NCBI GenBank assembly: GCA_000349905.1
Contig: KB722740.1
Location: 957,791 to 1,021,790 of the forward strand
DNA from: Volvariella volvacea V23
Lineage: Eukaryota; Basidiomycota; Agaricomycetes; Agaricales; Pluteaceae
DNA length: 64,000 bases
Direction of reading: 5' to 3'
Shown here: piece by piece, positions 11,435 through 23,484 of the stretch
Numbering within the stretch: position 1 is the stretch's first letter
Layout of the letters: each line of letters opens with the position of its first letter
Position numbers and translations under genes: made by a program
Notes under the pieces: model-generated
The model's input: only the letters and a program-made list of their open reading frames with translations
Told to the model about the DNA's origin: nothing
Databases searched by the model: none

Positions 11435-12913
11435 CTAAGGGGAAAGCCATAAGATGAGTATACCGGGGTTAATTTCATCCTCTTCACACTGTATCCCCTG
11501 CCTAAACAACAATCAGTATGCCACTCGTCTGCACATATAATTTGGCTTACTCTCGCATGGCTTCTATAACCTTTGGCTTTAATACGGGTATGCCTTCTCG
11601 GCTGTGTAAACCCTTGCCTACAATTACGTTGAGTGAATTTTCACCCTGTTCAAGCACACGTCGAAATGCCTCTTCGATGACCTTCAAGGCTTCATGAAGA
11701 CGCAACCTATGCACATCAATGCTTCTCCGAGCCTGGTCAGGCGGATTACGCGCTACGCACAACGGGGCAAGTGAATTGGCTGAGGGCGGTCAGAATGTAA
11801 GTACACACCGGCATAATATCGCTTGGCAGCCTTCTGATGCAGCATCCGTGCTTTTGCTTCTGACTCTTTTATACTGCCCTTTAAGAGGAAAGCCTCCTTG
11901 ACCTTGGATTGTTTGCAAGCTTCTCTGTACTCCTTTTTCAGTTCTTTGCAACGTTGGTCTTCTGCTCTGGCCTCTTCCCGCAATTGGTCAGCGCGTAAAT
12001 CCAGTTGTACATTGGAGCCAGCAGTAACTTCACTGATAACATCTGATGGTGATGGCGAGACTAAAGGAGCGTTCACTTTATTGTCTCCCATAACATTAGA
12101 GAATTGGTTTCCATGAAGGTTCCCAAAGCCATTGAAGCCCTTATGAGGGTTGAGACTGAGTGGTGACAGAGGATCGATACTGCCCGTTTCTTGAGTGGCT
12201 CGGGAGGAACCGTAAGAATCAACCGGCTGAGCTCTGTAGTCATCGTCCACGTTAAGAGCTGCCATGTTGCTTAAGTATTCGGAAGTAGCTAGTGGGACAG
12301 GAAGTGGTGTTTCGTCTTCGACAGAGGGTTCTTCAGGAACCGTCGACAGCCTGCTCTTGTTTTGAGGGCTGTTTGCTAGACTTGTATGAATAGAAGTGAG
12401 AGTGGTGGAGCCATTATAGGTGACGGTTGCATGGTTCACAGAGGCAGATGTGATGACAGGAGCTGGAGGCGACTGGGGCGATTCCAATGGACTGGTACCT
12501 GGGGGGATGATAGACGGTAGCCGGAGTTCCAGCAACTCGGTCTCTGTCTGCCGTGGGATAGGGGAAGAAGGTTGATAGGTCCTTGCATGTGCTTGTCGAA
12601 TAGACCTGTGATTGCGACGACGGTGGGGTAACGGCTGACCAGGTGAAAGGAGCTGGATGATAACGAAAGCAAGTGCAGTCCATAAAATGGTTGCAAGAAT
12701 GTTTACAGGACGCTGGCCAAGGAGGAGATCGACGACGAGACGAAGGAGGTAACCCAGGTAATGATCAAGAGACGGATGTGAGTTAAAGTGAAAGAGGATA
12801 GCCTCGGAGGAGCCAAGGATGGGCAAGGAAATTGCATCGACAACTGGGATTGAGTTGGATCTGAATATGAGTCTGAGCAACACACCTGTCAGCATGGAAA
12901 AAAGGGTATCCAT
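11435..12913 (-). CDS. DUF1771-Smr domain protein with N-terminal hydrophobic segments
   Basis: Three exons read from the sequence. The N-terminal 100 residues carry hydrophobic stretches (LFSMLTGVLLRLIF, LGYLLRLVVDLLLG, ILATILWTALAFVIIQLL) that could anchor it in a membrane. A long Ser/Pro-rich linker follows. Then comes a DUF1771 helix pair (ADQLREEARAEDQRCKELKK...) and a C-terminal Smr domain: SIDVHRLRLHEALKVIEEA, VIVGKGLHSREG. The Smr signature is changed: DVHR replaces the usual DLHG, and VGKGLHS replaces TGRGxHS. Smr domains are nucleases in several families; activity here is unclear. ATG at 12913 was chosen for its good context; the longer frame to 12943 has no upstream ATG. Last intron lies before QGIQCEEDEINPGILILW. 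Confidence 0.78.
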
Positions 12914-13025
12914 CGTCGAGCATGTCGGCAGGGCAGGGCTCAAGGCAGCTGGGCACTGAGGACAACGTGACGCGTGTCACCGCAGCTCTGCACATCACGT
13001 GCACTTTACGCCGCGTCTCTCCGCA

Positions 13026-16000
13026 ATGCACCAAGATTACCATCCATACCAGCCAGGCCAGTATCTCACCCCAATCCACACCGGCGAGTCTCTCCATTTC
13101 GACTCCGATCTTGGCTCCCAGACAACACACACATACTACGAGCATGCGGGCTCCCAACTCGACCATTTCTATCACGATACAGAGGCATATGCTTCCGGTG
13201 CCTATGAACGTTCACCTCAACGAATACCGCGCTCCAGATCCCCCACTCCTGCTATAGACGACGACGAATACCTTGTAGAAAAGTCTCTCACGGAGGAAGA
13301 TGTTTACTACCAACTCCAATGCCAGCCACCCCAGCCGCATATTGTCTACGATCCCATTCCCGAAACGCCGCATTCATATGTCAGCTCTCTGCCAGAGCAA
13401 GCGCCAGAAACGCGCCATTATGGCCCTGCCCCAACTGGTCGTGCACAGAGACGACACAAAATGAAGAAACGCGTTCAGTTGACAAACGGAAATCTCGTTG
13501 TGGAGCTAGACGTCCCTCCGAGACTCGTTCTGCCCAGAAGGGGTGAGCCTGAAACGATGAAGATGCGCTACACCGCCGTCACTTGCGATCCCGACGACTT
13601 CGAGAAAAAAGGGTTTTTCCTTAGACAAAATATCACAGGGCGGAAAACAGAACTCTTCATTGTTATCACTATGTATAACGTATGTCATGACTCACAACCA
13701 TGTTTGAGGTCCATGATCTTATTCGCTCTTCAGGAGAATGAATTCTTGTTCTGCCGCACAATGTACGGTGTAATGCGCAATATTGCCTTTCTATGCACGC
13801 GGAGGAACTCCCAGACCTGGGGCCCCAATGCATGGGAGAAGGTTCGTCCCTTCAGCAGTTGCAAAGCGCACTTGTTCATGCTTCTCTAGGTCGTAGTTTG
13901 CATTGTTGCAGATGGTCGTAAAAAAATACATCCCCGTGTACTCGACTGCCTTACACTTCTTGGCGTTTACCAGCCTGGAGGCCATATGAAGAACATGGTC
14001 AACGACGCCGAAGTTACAGCTCATCTCTTCGAGTACACAACATCATTCGCGCTTGATCCAAACCTTCATTTCAAATATCCGGACAAGGGTATAGTACCTA
14101 CCCAGGTTATATTCTGCCTCAAGGAAAAGAACCAAAAAAAGATTAATAGCCACAGGTGGTTCTTCAATGCCTTCGCTCCGCTATTACAGGTGAGCAATTT
14201 TTCTATCGGGCTTCTCTTCTCACTCTTCGTTCAGCCTAATGTATGCGTGCTACTCGATGTGGGAACTCGACCCGGAAATACTAGCATCTATAAGCTTTGG
14301 AAGGCCTTCGACATTAATTCCAACGTAGCAGGGGCTTGTGGGGAAATATCTGCCTACAAGGGCAAGAATTGGACAATGCTTCTCAACCCTCTTGGTAAGA
14401 TGATAACGCTGTGCACGATGGCAAAACTGATTTGTGCCCAGTGGCTGCTCAAAACTTTGAGTATAAAATTAGCAGCATCCTCGATAAACCAACAGAATCC
14501 CTTTTTGGTTACATTAGTGTATTGGTTGGTTGTATTTGCACCTAGCATTTCATGCCATTAATCGGCTCTTCAAGCCTGGCGCCTTTTCAGCTTATCGTTA
14601 TATAGCCCTTCAAAATAATGAAAATGGAGTGGGTCCGCTGGCTTCTTATTTCAAGGGCGAGGTGCTGCATGGGCGGGATACGGACATCTTTACCTCTAAC
14701 ATGTGTAAGTAGTGATTGCAGCTGGATAAAAGGCTAGCGCTGATGATGGACTTTTTTAGATCTTGCAGAGGATGTGAGTGCTTAGTTGCATGCTAAACTC
14801 CTATACTGACTGAACAAAAGAGAATTCTATGCTTTGAGCTTGTAGCGAAGGCAAACTCAAATTGGTAATTCATATTGCTTGGGAAGCAGGTGAAAGAATG
14901 GCTCAGCTCATTTTAGGGTTCTTCGTTACGTCAAAGGTGCCATTGGAGAAACGGACGTTCCAGATGCACTGCCTGAATTTATTAGTCAACGTAGGAGATG
15001 GTTGAACGGTTCCTTCTTTGCGGCTACGTATGCTATAGCACACGTCGGTCAGATTCTACGATCTGGTCATAGCTTTACGCGCAAAGTTGTGCTCATGTTT
15101 GAGATGGTGTATAATATCATTAATCTTATTTTTGCATGGTTCAGCCTGGTATGTGTTATGTCATTCGTTTATGCCTCATTAAACTTCCATCATAGGGCAA
15201 CTTTTACCTGTTCTTCGTGAGTTGGTTGCAGCAACGAATCATTGAAGAAGCTCAATCGCACACAGGTGGTGCTAACATCATCACTCGAAGACTCATCTTT
15301 CAACCTATCTGGAATCGAGCATCTGAACACTCTAGCTCAGGTAAACTAAGGCTCGCAACCTCCCCCAGCCAAATTAACGACCCCGCCTAGTTTTTTATGA
15401 TCTCTATCATTATATCCTGTTTTCTACTGTCAATGGGAAACAAACCGCAGGCGTACGTCACTTTCCGGTGGTGTCGCTATGGACCGCTCACCGCCACCAG
15501 TTCAAAGCTGAAATACAAGCTCAGTGCCATTCTACTGAGCATCCTCATGGTTTATCTTATCGCGGCCTCTATTCGATGCTCCATTGCCGCAGCTAGTCAA
15601 GGCGGTGCTACAAACTCAGTGATGATCTTTAGCGTTGTTGTTACCTATGGATGTGAGTGACTCATAGATGGGATGTGTCATTTGGTTATTGATCAAGCAT
15701 TAGTATATGCACTAAGCAGTGTTCTCGCCTTCGATCCATGGCACATGATTACGAGCTTCATCCCGTACATGCTACTCTCACCGACCTACATCAACATTCT
15801 TAACATGTAGGGGTTACTTCTCTAGGGTTTCGTAGGAACTAATTTGACTGCCAGTTATGCATTCTCGAATTTGGACGACGTAAGTATTTTTTGGGGCATC
15901 AATCACCACTTCTAAAAAGCTATTAGATTTCCTGGGGTACTAAACAAGATTCGGTAATAGAGGATGACCTAGGCGCTGTCATCCAGAACAGTGAATCACA

Positions 16001-16529
16001 AGTTGATGTGGAAGTTATTGCCGAACCTGCCCATGCAAATGACATATATGAAGAGGCACTGGATAATCTCAAGAATAGGCGACCACCTCCAAATAAACCG
16101 TCAACCGCACAAGCGACTTTAGCCGAAAAGGAAGCCGCTGCGAAGGACTACTATGCAAACGTTAGGACAAACGTAAGCAATTCTCCCTCAATAAATCTCA
16201 GGAACTCACACGCGGCCAGGTTCTCCTATCCTGGGTCCTATCTAATGTGAGTCACAGATTATCCCGGTGTATGAAGACTAATGTTGTACTACAGGTGTTT
16301 CTACTGGTTGCCGTTCTTGGAAGTGGTCATGCTACAAGAACATTTTCGCAAAACGAGACCGTGAATGTCACTAAAGGCTATCTTACGTTCATACTTGCCT
16401 TCACTGCTATTACCAATTGTGTGGTGAGTGTGAACATGACAAAATGGTGAGACACAGCTTAACTGAGGAAACCATCAGCGATTTGCGGGTTCAACGTTGT
16501 ATCTCCTTGCACGACTCATCACAGGTTGA
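13026..16529 (+). CDS. Chitin synthase, division 1
   Basis: Plasma-membrane glycosyltransferase making cell-wall chitin from UDP-GlcNAc. The first exon (13026-13679) starts [14 protein letters not shown], a disordered cytosolic N-terminus. Catalytic core, read across many short introns: [110 protein letters not shown] and the product-binding [16 protein letters not shown]. Transmembrane segments follow ([37 protein letters not shown], a VFLLVAVLG segment). The end is [16 protein letters not shown] before the stop. It shares a 112-bp upstream region with the divergent Smr gene. Confidence 0.92.
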
Positions 16530-16591
16530 CACGGAACATTATATGTAATAGTACATACATACAAATCGTGTATTTCTGGTGCCTCATACCT

Positions 16592-17757
16592 TCATAAAAA
16601 CAAGTAAGCGTACAATGACCTTTGCGTCGAGTGTATTCGGAATGAATTTGTATGCGTTCTGTCTGGGCGGTTCAACGGAGAAAGGGCGACGCTGGCACGA
16701 TCTCTAAGATAGTTTCTCTCTAGACTACGGAAATGAGTAGTGGAAACCGTGTTCTCTTCAACCTCGGATTCCATGTCAGCATCTTCTGTCATCTGCCCAT
16801 CAGGAGAGGATTGGCGTAGTGAGGGTCGAGCCCTAAAAAGCCCACTATCCTCAGATATCGCTGGTAGCAGTGGCCGGGATTGCGTCGCTGCAGATGCAGA
16901 CTCCGCGTCAGATTCCCCAGCATCCGACTGACTAGCGTCGAAATCGGTATCGGTTTCGGTATCCACTTGAGATGAGTATGCACTATCAATGTCAGTAGCC
17001 GGAGGAGTATCCAAGGTAGCGGAGGCTCGATGGTCTGGCCGGGTTACATTAGGTCGCAGAAGGTGTGTGAGCCTTTCGCCGTTACTATCTTTGCCTGAGC
17101 AGGTTGTCATTAGATATGATGTGTTGAGTAGAATGCCAACTTAACTCACTGAAGCTAACTATCTCATAATACCTGGCGCAACAATGGACTATATAACGCG
17201 CAAATGCATCATCCGCAATAGCCCAAACCAACTCCAATGGCGTTCTCGAGACTTCAACAATGGACCCCGTCTTGCCAATTACTCGCCGCTGGCCTTGTAC
17301 CTCCGAGCTGGGCTCCGAGACTTGGAGGCATCCACCAATATTCGAGAGCCATTCAATGAGTTCATGCTCAATGTCCCCAACGAGAACCTCAACACGGTGC
17401 CCTGCCCTTCGAAGTTCTCTCCGCATACCCTTCAAGCTCAATGAAAATCGGCCGGCATTTGCTGTGATAGGATCTCGGGCAGGAAGCGAGGCAGTAGGGA
17501 TTATGACGGTTCGGGGTAGGTATGTTGGAAGCGGGGCAGGAAATGTACTTTTCGCTGAAGGAGGAGGAATGCTATAATCTAGTCTTGTTGCTGGAACGAT
17601 GTGCGGGTTGTCCGCAAAGCGAGCTTTACGATTGCATTAACTAGGATTCCTTAAGTAATACGCTAAACCCACCATTGTCCTTCCTTCTTGCAACTCTTCT
17701 TCCCTCATGGGGGATGGCTGCGCGTGTACTGTTATATTCGATTTGTGTTGTTGCCAT
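16592..17757 (-). CDS. Conserved hypothetical protein
   Basis: Three exons (17757-17673, 17623-17150, 17094-16592) give 353 residues starting MATTQIEYNSTRAAIPHEG. The middle (about residues 80-200) is well structured: NAGRFSLSLKGMRRELRRAG, VGDIEHELIEWLSN, GKTGSIVEVSRTPLELVWAI, FARYIVHCCARYYEIVSFS, then LTHLLRPNVTRPD. It looks like a domain conserved among mushrooms, but I cannot assign a function. The C-terminal 150 residues are acidic and Ser/Thr-rich (TDIDSAYSSQVDTETDTD, QSDAGESDAESAS). An early segment NARFADNPHI is shared by such proteins as far as I recall. Convergent with chitin synthase, stops 62 bp apart. Confidence 0.7.
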
Positions 17758-17918
17758 AGTTTGCTGGTCTATGAGCTTGAAAGACATCATATCATCACAG
17801 ATGACTCAGTATGCGTAGTACCCACGCACAGGTGCATAAAATCGTCGATTTACTGATGATATTATGGGAATTTTTATTGTAATTTCTATTGTAATCTGGA
17901 TGGAATGTACAGAAGATA

Positions 17919-18987
17919 CTATCCCGCTAAGTCGTTAGCGCTCTCCTGTCTCTGCAATTTCCCCGCAATCTTACGCGCAAGTACCTCATAATGGATACTT
18001 TGGGGTAACACCTCCAATAGCTCAAAACTTTGCATCACTTGGGGACGTACGAGGTCTCGTTTATGTGATGCAATTGGTTGGATCACCATAGTCACGGCAG
18101 TTAAATCGGCTTCTAGCAAACGTGGAAGAGGGTCAAAGTCCCATTGTGAAGATGCCTTCCTTGTATCCTCGCCAAATGATAAGTGGGATGATGCACTATT
18201 TCCCATAGTAATTGCCGATGCTTGCTGGTGTCTGCGTCGCGATTGCAGTCCTTGCATGCTTTGCTTAAGCACGGGAGCTTGCTTCATAAGATCTGTCTTG
18301 GTTTCTGGTGTCGCGACGGATGGAATAAGTGTTGTTCCAGGAGGTGGATTGTGCTGGGGAAGGCTTGGAGGATCAGGAATTGGGTGGGCCGGAAAAAATG
18401 GCCTCCAAACAGGATGCAAAAGAGCAGTTGGGCATGCAACGACCTTTCCTTCTAAGCGATCGTGTAAAGTCTTGAAGTGGTCCAGTAGGAGATTCCGTCG
18501 GGAGAGAGGGAAGGATATACCTGTGCATTCTAGTTCAAGTGTGAGTTCCATGTCAATCAGAGACTACAAGACAGCAGAACTTGCCACTGATAGGGCACGG
18601 TACATGGGCTCGTTGTAAATGAGCAAGCTCTACATGGGATTTGAGCGATCTTGTTGAAGTATGATGGCGCATGTTGCATCGTGGAAGACCACACACATAT
18701 CCACCTGGCTTGTAGCTTTTGAGAAGACTGGTGATAAAAATTAAGGATAAAAGTTTACTTGTTTTTTTTGTAGCAGAACAGTGGCGATGAAGGTGCTGCA
18801 TCAATGGTTGTAAGTATACTTCTCTAGGTAAACGAGTATTCCGTACCTCCTTAAGCAATGCCCAACACCCAAGCACCACTGGACAGCTTTCCCGCCCAGT
18901 CATCCAGTCACACTTCATTGGCTTAATTGCATTTTGAGCTAGCTCTACGATATTTTCTTTCGAGATAGTAATCATAGACACCGGCAT
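17919..18987 (-). CDS. C2H2-type zinc-finger protein
   Basis: Three exons (18987-18847, 18795-18588, 18529-17919) give 319 residues from ATG MPVSMITISKENIVELAQ. I see a degenerate finger CDWMTGRESCPVVLGCW...HLHRHC joined over intron 1, a second YVCGLPRCNMRHHTSTRSLK followed by SHVELAH, and a third CPIKCTGISFPLSRRNLLLD followed by HFKTLH that appears only after splicing intron 2. The rest is Pro/Ser-rich with a helical C-terminus (VMQSFELLEVLPQSIHYEVL). The layout recalls finger regions of RSC9/ARID2-like chromatin proteins, but no ARID domain is seen, so it is named only as a nuclear zinc-finger protein. Confidence 0.65.
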
Positions 18988-19149
18988 GACATGCTCTGAG
19001 TGCTGAGAAATTACAATGCAGTTAAGTAAATGGAGGTTAAGTACTTGTGGCTCTTTACAAGCTTTACGTAATGGGCCAGCAGTTATGTCATCAGATTGGC
19101 TTAAGTATTCTGAAGTATAAGCGGGTTGAATACTCTGATTGCTCAACAA

Positions 19150-20830
19150 TTAACTACGACTCGAGTGAACACGACGGTTAGAACCATTACCACGTATCGA
19201 TCGAGGCACATCATAGTCTTGCTCTACCATTTCGTTCATCGCAACCTGCCACCGTATGTCATCGGCCATCAAACATCTACGAATAATAGCTTCATATGTT
19301 CTAGCAGATGGTTTGAACCCGGCAGCCTTCATTTCTTCCAGGTAAAAGAACGCGTCTTCGTACGTCTTCTGAGTCAAACAGAGCTCAATCATTGTTTCGT
19401 ACGTAACAAAGTCAGGGCGGATCTTCTGCGCCTTAAGGACCGCTAGTAGATGGTCTCCCAGTTCACGGTGATGTGCCATGACACAACCAGAAAGCAACAG
19501 GTTGAAAGTCTGAATATCTGGTTGAATTCCATAGTCAGCACAGCACTTGTAGGTGCCCACAGCACGCTGAAGATCGCCCAAAGAGATCGAGGCATGCATC
19601 AGAACATGGAGGGCAGAGATATCGATAGCTTTTCTGTTTTTGTGCATTGAATCAAGTATAGCCCAAGACGCATCCAGCGTGTCAAGGTCCTTGGTTATTC
19701 TTTGGAGGAGAGGGAGAGTCGTTTCAGTGGTGGGTTCAAGTCCCTTGCACCGCATTTCGGAAAGGATTTCAAAAGCATTCTCCAAGTCCCCGGAATTACA
19801 ATGGGCCTCGACGAGAGCAGCGAAGTGATGCTCTTGCAATTGCACACCTAAGAGTCGGAGGATATCCAAAGCAGATGATGCTAGAGCGGGGAGACCGTGT
19901 CGGGAAGCCGTGTTGAGCACCAATGTGCAAAGACCTTGATCGGGATAAATCTTGAGCTCATGCACAACGACATTCCAACAAAACAGAACCCCCTCTGCCT
20001 GACATCTGTCAGAAAAGAAGCACAGTACAAGAGTGAACTCACATATAAGTTTTCCGCTGAGGCCACCAAGCATTGCGACCACGTGTGGCACCCTAATGCT
20101 TCAGGGGATTGGGATTGAAACCACGTCGCTAACTCGAGGGCTAGTCGAGGATACCCTTGCCTGGCAGCAAGAACAATGACGGATTGAGCGGATTGCAGGT
20201 CGGGTATAATTCGAGATGATTTAGCACCAAGAAGCCATTGTAAGGCTAATTCGAGATTGCTGTCAGAGGCGAATCGGTGGATAATCATGGAAAATGTTGC
20301 TGAATTCGGTGCAATGCCTGCTTGAGTCATTTTGTTGACCGTATTCCACAAATAGGATGAGGGCCGATGCCGTTGGGCCTACGAAATCGTTAAAGAAGTA
20401 TGATAGCAAAGAAGAGGGAAAATCTAACATGAATCAGGTGATTGAACGTTACGATGCTAGGTTTGAGGCCAAGTAGAACCATGTCATCAAAAATTGCCCA
20501 TGCTTCCAACCAGAGACCACTTGAAGCAGCTGCATAAAGAAGGGCATGATATGTGGCCAGGTCCGGGGTCATATCCGCGAGCTTCATCTGCGATGCTATG
20601 GCAAGGCATTCGTGAAAACGTCGGTGGTCAGATTCTGTCTGTAAACGCTTGGCTAGGTGGGCACAGCTCGTAGACTTCGGTTGCGCCGCCTTCCCAATGG
20701 TCGCTCGAAGTTTAGCGTTATGTTGGTAGATAGTTTGGTAAGGGAGCCTGCCTTGATATCGGTTAGAGCCTGGAATATGGACAAAATCCTACATACTAGC
20801 ACGGGTAAGGCAGAACGCGTTTCGCAACAT
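19150..20830 (-). CDS. Pentatricopeptide-repeat (PPR) protein, probably mitochondrial
   Basis: Starts MLRNAFCLTRASRLPYQTIY, a basic, amphipathic leader typical of mitochondrial import; intron 1 is 20796-20752 (45 nt). Many PPR-like helices follow, e.g. DLATYHALLYAAASSGLWLE, LGLKPSIVTFNHLIH, AGIAPNSATFSMIIHRFA, ENAFEILSEMRCKGLEP, YGIQPDIQTFNLLLSGC, KIRPDFVTYETMIELCL and AGFKPSARTYEAIIRRCLM. Introns near 20400 and 20035 interrupt the array. Such proteins bind organellar RNA for processing or translation. The C-terminus is basic (SIRGNGSNRRVHSSRS). The promoter is shared with divergent rad21, with 126 bp between the start codons. Confidence 0.82.
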
Positions 20831-20956
20831 GGATGACCGTGACGAGGTTCTAAGATTATAAAACTTAGCCAAGCAAAAACATACAATCCCACACATAAAT
20901 CGTGTTTCCCACCAACAATCCTTAACTAAGGTCACTTCGTCGCGACGCGGTGCATC

Positions 20957-23303
20957 ATGGTACGCATTCAGTATTGTCCTCGGTGCAAGCTCACATAATT
21001 GCCACGATAGTTCTATTCCGAGGCAATCCTCTCTCGCCGCGGGCCACTTGGTAGGGTGTGGCTTGCTGCTCACATGGAGCGCAAGCTATCCAAAACCCAG
21101 ACATTGCAGACCGACATTGAACAATCAGTCGGTCAGTCATACTTGTTATCCATAACCACGTAGATTGAACCGCTCTTCTAGATGCGATCATGGGTCAGGA
21201 AGTAGAAGTTATGGCACTCCGCCTCAGTGGCCAGCTATTGTTAGGCGTGGTTAGAATTTACAGCCGCAAAGCAAAATACCTCTTGGATGATTGTAATGAG
21301 GCGTTGCTCAAAATCAAGATGGTGCGCCTTTCTCCTCTTCGTCGAATAGACGTGACACCCATAGTACCGCCTACCTGCTATTAATTGCTAGGCATTCCGT
21401 CCTGGTATAGTCGACATGACAGAAGACCAACTTGCTGTAAACAAGAATGCTATTACCCTTCAGGCTGGTGGATTAGACTTGGATTTGTTGTTACCGGATG
21501 TGAACTGGTAATTTCCCCTATATTTTGATGGGCGACTATTGACGCAACCTTAGGGATGTTGACTTCGAAGACAGACCCCTTCAGCCCCAAGGCTATCATC
21601 ACCAAGCACATGTAGAAGACATTACACTTAGAACGGCGGATGACTTTGAACGATTCGATATCAACGACCCATTTGATATTGGTCCCTCGGATGGAATTGG
21701 CTCACAGGATTTTCATGACGTCGACTTGGGTCTCAATTGGGGAGATGACGCACCACGCCGCTCCAGTGAGGTTCCAGAAGCTCAAGAAGACGATGAAAAC
21801 ATGTCTCTGGATGGGAGTGTCGGGGTCGGACGCGATGCAGGATTGCACAGGGAATCCATTGCTTCTCACATGATCAGAAGGGACTCGGAAATGGATATTG
21901 ATTTACTCTCAGACAAGACGCCTTTGAGGGAACTTTCTGAGCATCGCGATCCTGATATGGATTTCGAGGGAATGGACCTTGGGGAATTGGGAATCGGGTT
22001 TGATGCTCCTCTAGATATTCCCTCCATGCCACCTTTAGAGGGGGAACAAACGCCTGGACAAACGCGTTCACCATCGCGCGGCTGTACGTATTGGTATGTT
22101 CCCTCTAGTTCTACCGCTGAATCGTCACACAGCTTCGCCTCTGAGTGAGCCCCCCGCGACGCCCCCACCAGATGAACTAGACATCGAGGTTTCAGTTGCA
22201 GAAGCAGCCCAACCTAGAAAAAAGCTTCGCGAAAAGCGACAAATTATTGACGCTGTAACGGAACTCGCAGAGGACTCGGGTTCTCGTGCTGGGCGAGGGC
22301 CCCCACTTCCTGCTACGAATACAAGCAACATCGTCACAGAGCACGGCTTCCTTCCCCGTTCCTCTATGGTTATGCGCCTCTTAGAAATCCGTGAAGACCC
22401 AATTTCCCATTTCCTCCCAGTTCGCACAACTTCGGGTGGAAGCGTCTTTTGTGCAGCCCCGCCTGGATTAACACCTGAGCTTGCTGAGCTCTTCATGCGT
22501 CCGTTTAGCGTGCTCAACTCAAATAATAAACGCAAAGGAGTTGGTTCGGAGGATGTCCCGAGAAAGAAGCCTCGATCTGAACAGGTCCTATTTGAAGAAG
22601 TTGAAGAACCTCGTCGAGGGATGAGCATCCCCCTTGAAAGTGACATCAGGCATATGAGCGCTGAACCTCAGCTCGGACTCGACATCCCTGATCAGCCCGC
22701 GCCTATTGACGAGTTCCAATTGGAGGTGCCCAACATCAGCCTCGTCACTGGGGAAGTTGACGCGGATGTGCGTGCTCGATCAAAATCACTTGCACCAAGT
22801 GAACGCAGCCGCCTAACGACTCCAGCTCTGGATGCAGACCTAGTGGAGGGTCAGGAAAGCTATATCGATGTAACATGCCCAATTGCAACATTCGATGTAC
22901 GACCCTCGAGTCAAGGGTCAGAGGCTGACTCCGATGTCCGTGACGAAGGCAAAGGGTATAGTAAGAACACCATTAAAGCCTTGTCCATCATTCGCCGGGA
23001 GTTGCAACCGTCTGTAGGGACAACGCAAGAAAAAGTGATGAGCTTCCGAAATATGTCACAGAAGGTAAAGTGGCTTAAGATCCATACTATTACTTGTCTC
23101 ATCCCATTATATTTCAGGCCTCCCGTCGTGCTGCTGCCGCATTTTTCTTCGAATTACTGGTCTTAGGTACCAAGGATTGTATTGGGGTCTCGCAAGAATT
23201 ACCATTCGCCAATATAGAGGTTCGTGCTAGGGATAAGTTATGGAAGCAGCAGGGGCACCTCGAGTCTATCTCGTCACGCATTTCTAGCCCAACCGCGCTA
23301 TAG
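20957..23303 (+). CDS. rad21: Cohesin kleisin subunit Rad21/Scc1
   Basis: Ring-closing subunit of cohesin, nuclear. Exon 1 is just the ATG (20957-20959); intron 1 is 20960-21010; exon 2 (21011-21131) begins [28 protein letters not shown]; exon 3 starts at 21182 and continues [20 protein letters not shown] then [16 protein letters not shown]. This is the complete kleisin N-terminal helix bundle that binds Smc3. The central region is acidic and carries [19 protein letters not shown]. Likely separase-type sites lie in the Glu/Arg-rich middle but I did not define one. The C-terminus after a last intron ([31 protein letters not shown]) is the winged helix that binds Smc1. Confidence 0.92.
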
Positions 23304-23484
23304 TTGAAATTTCGTGACTGTTTCATTTATTCGTGTGGAAGGGGTTCATCTAATGGCTGTTTTGATGTATGTGGTAGGTTTGTATCGGGATTTACATTAG
23401 GATATAGAGGCTGCATGTCATTATGATCTTGTAATGTCTCGATGGATTCCATTTGTAGGACAAAGTATGAGAGGATCGTGACAA

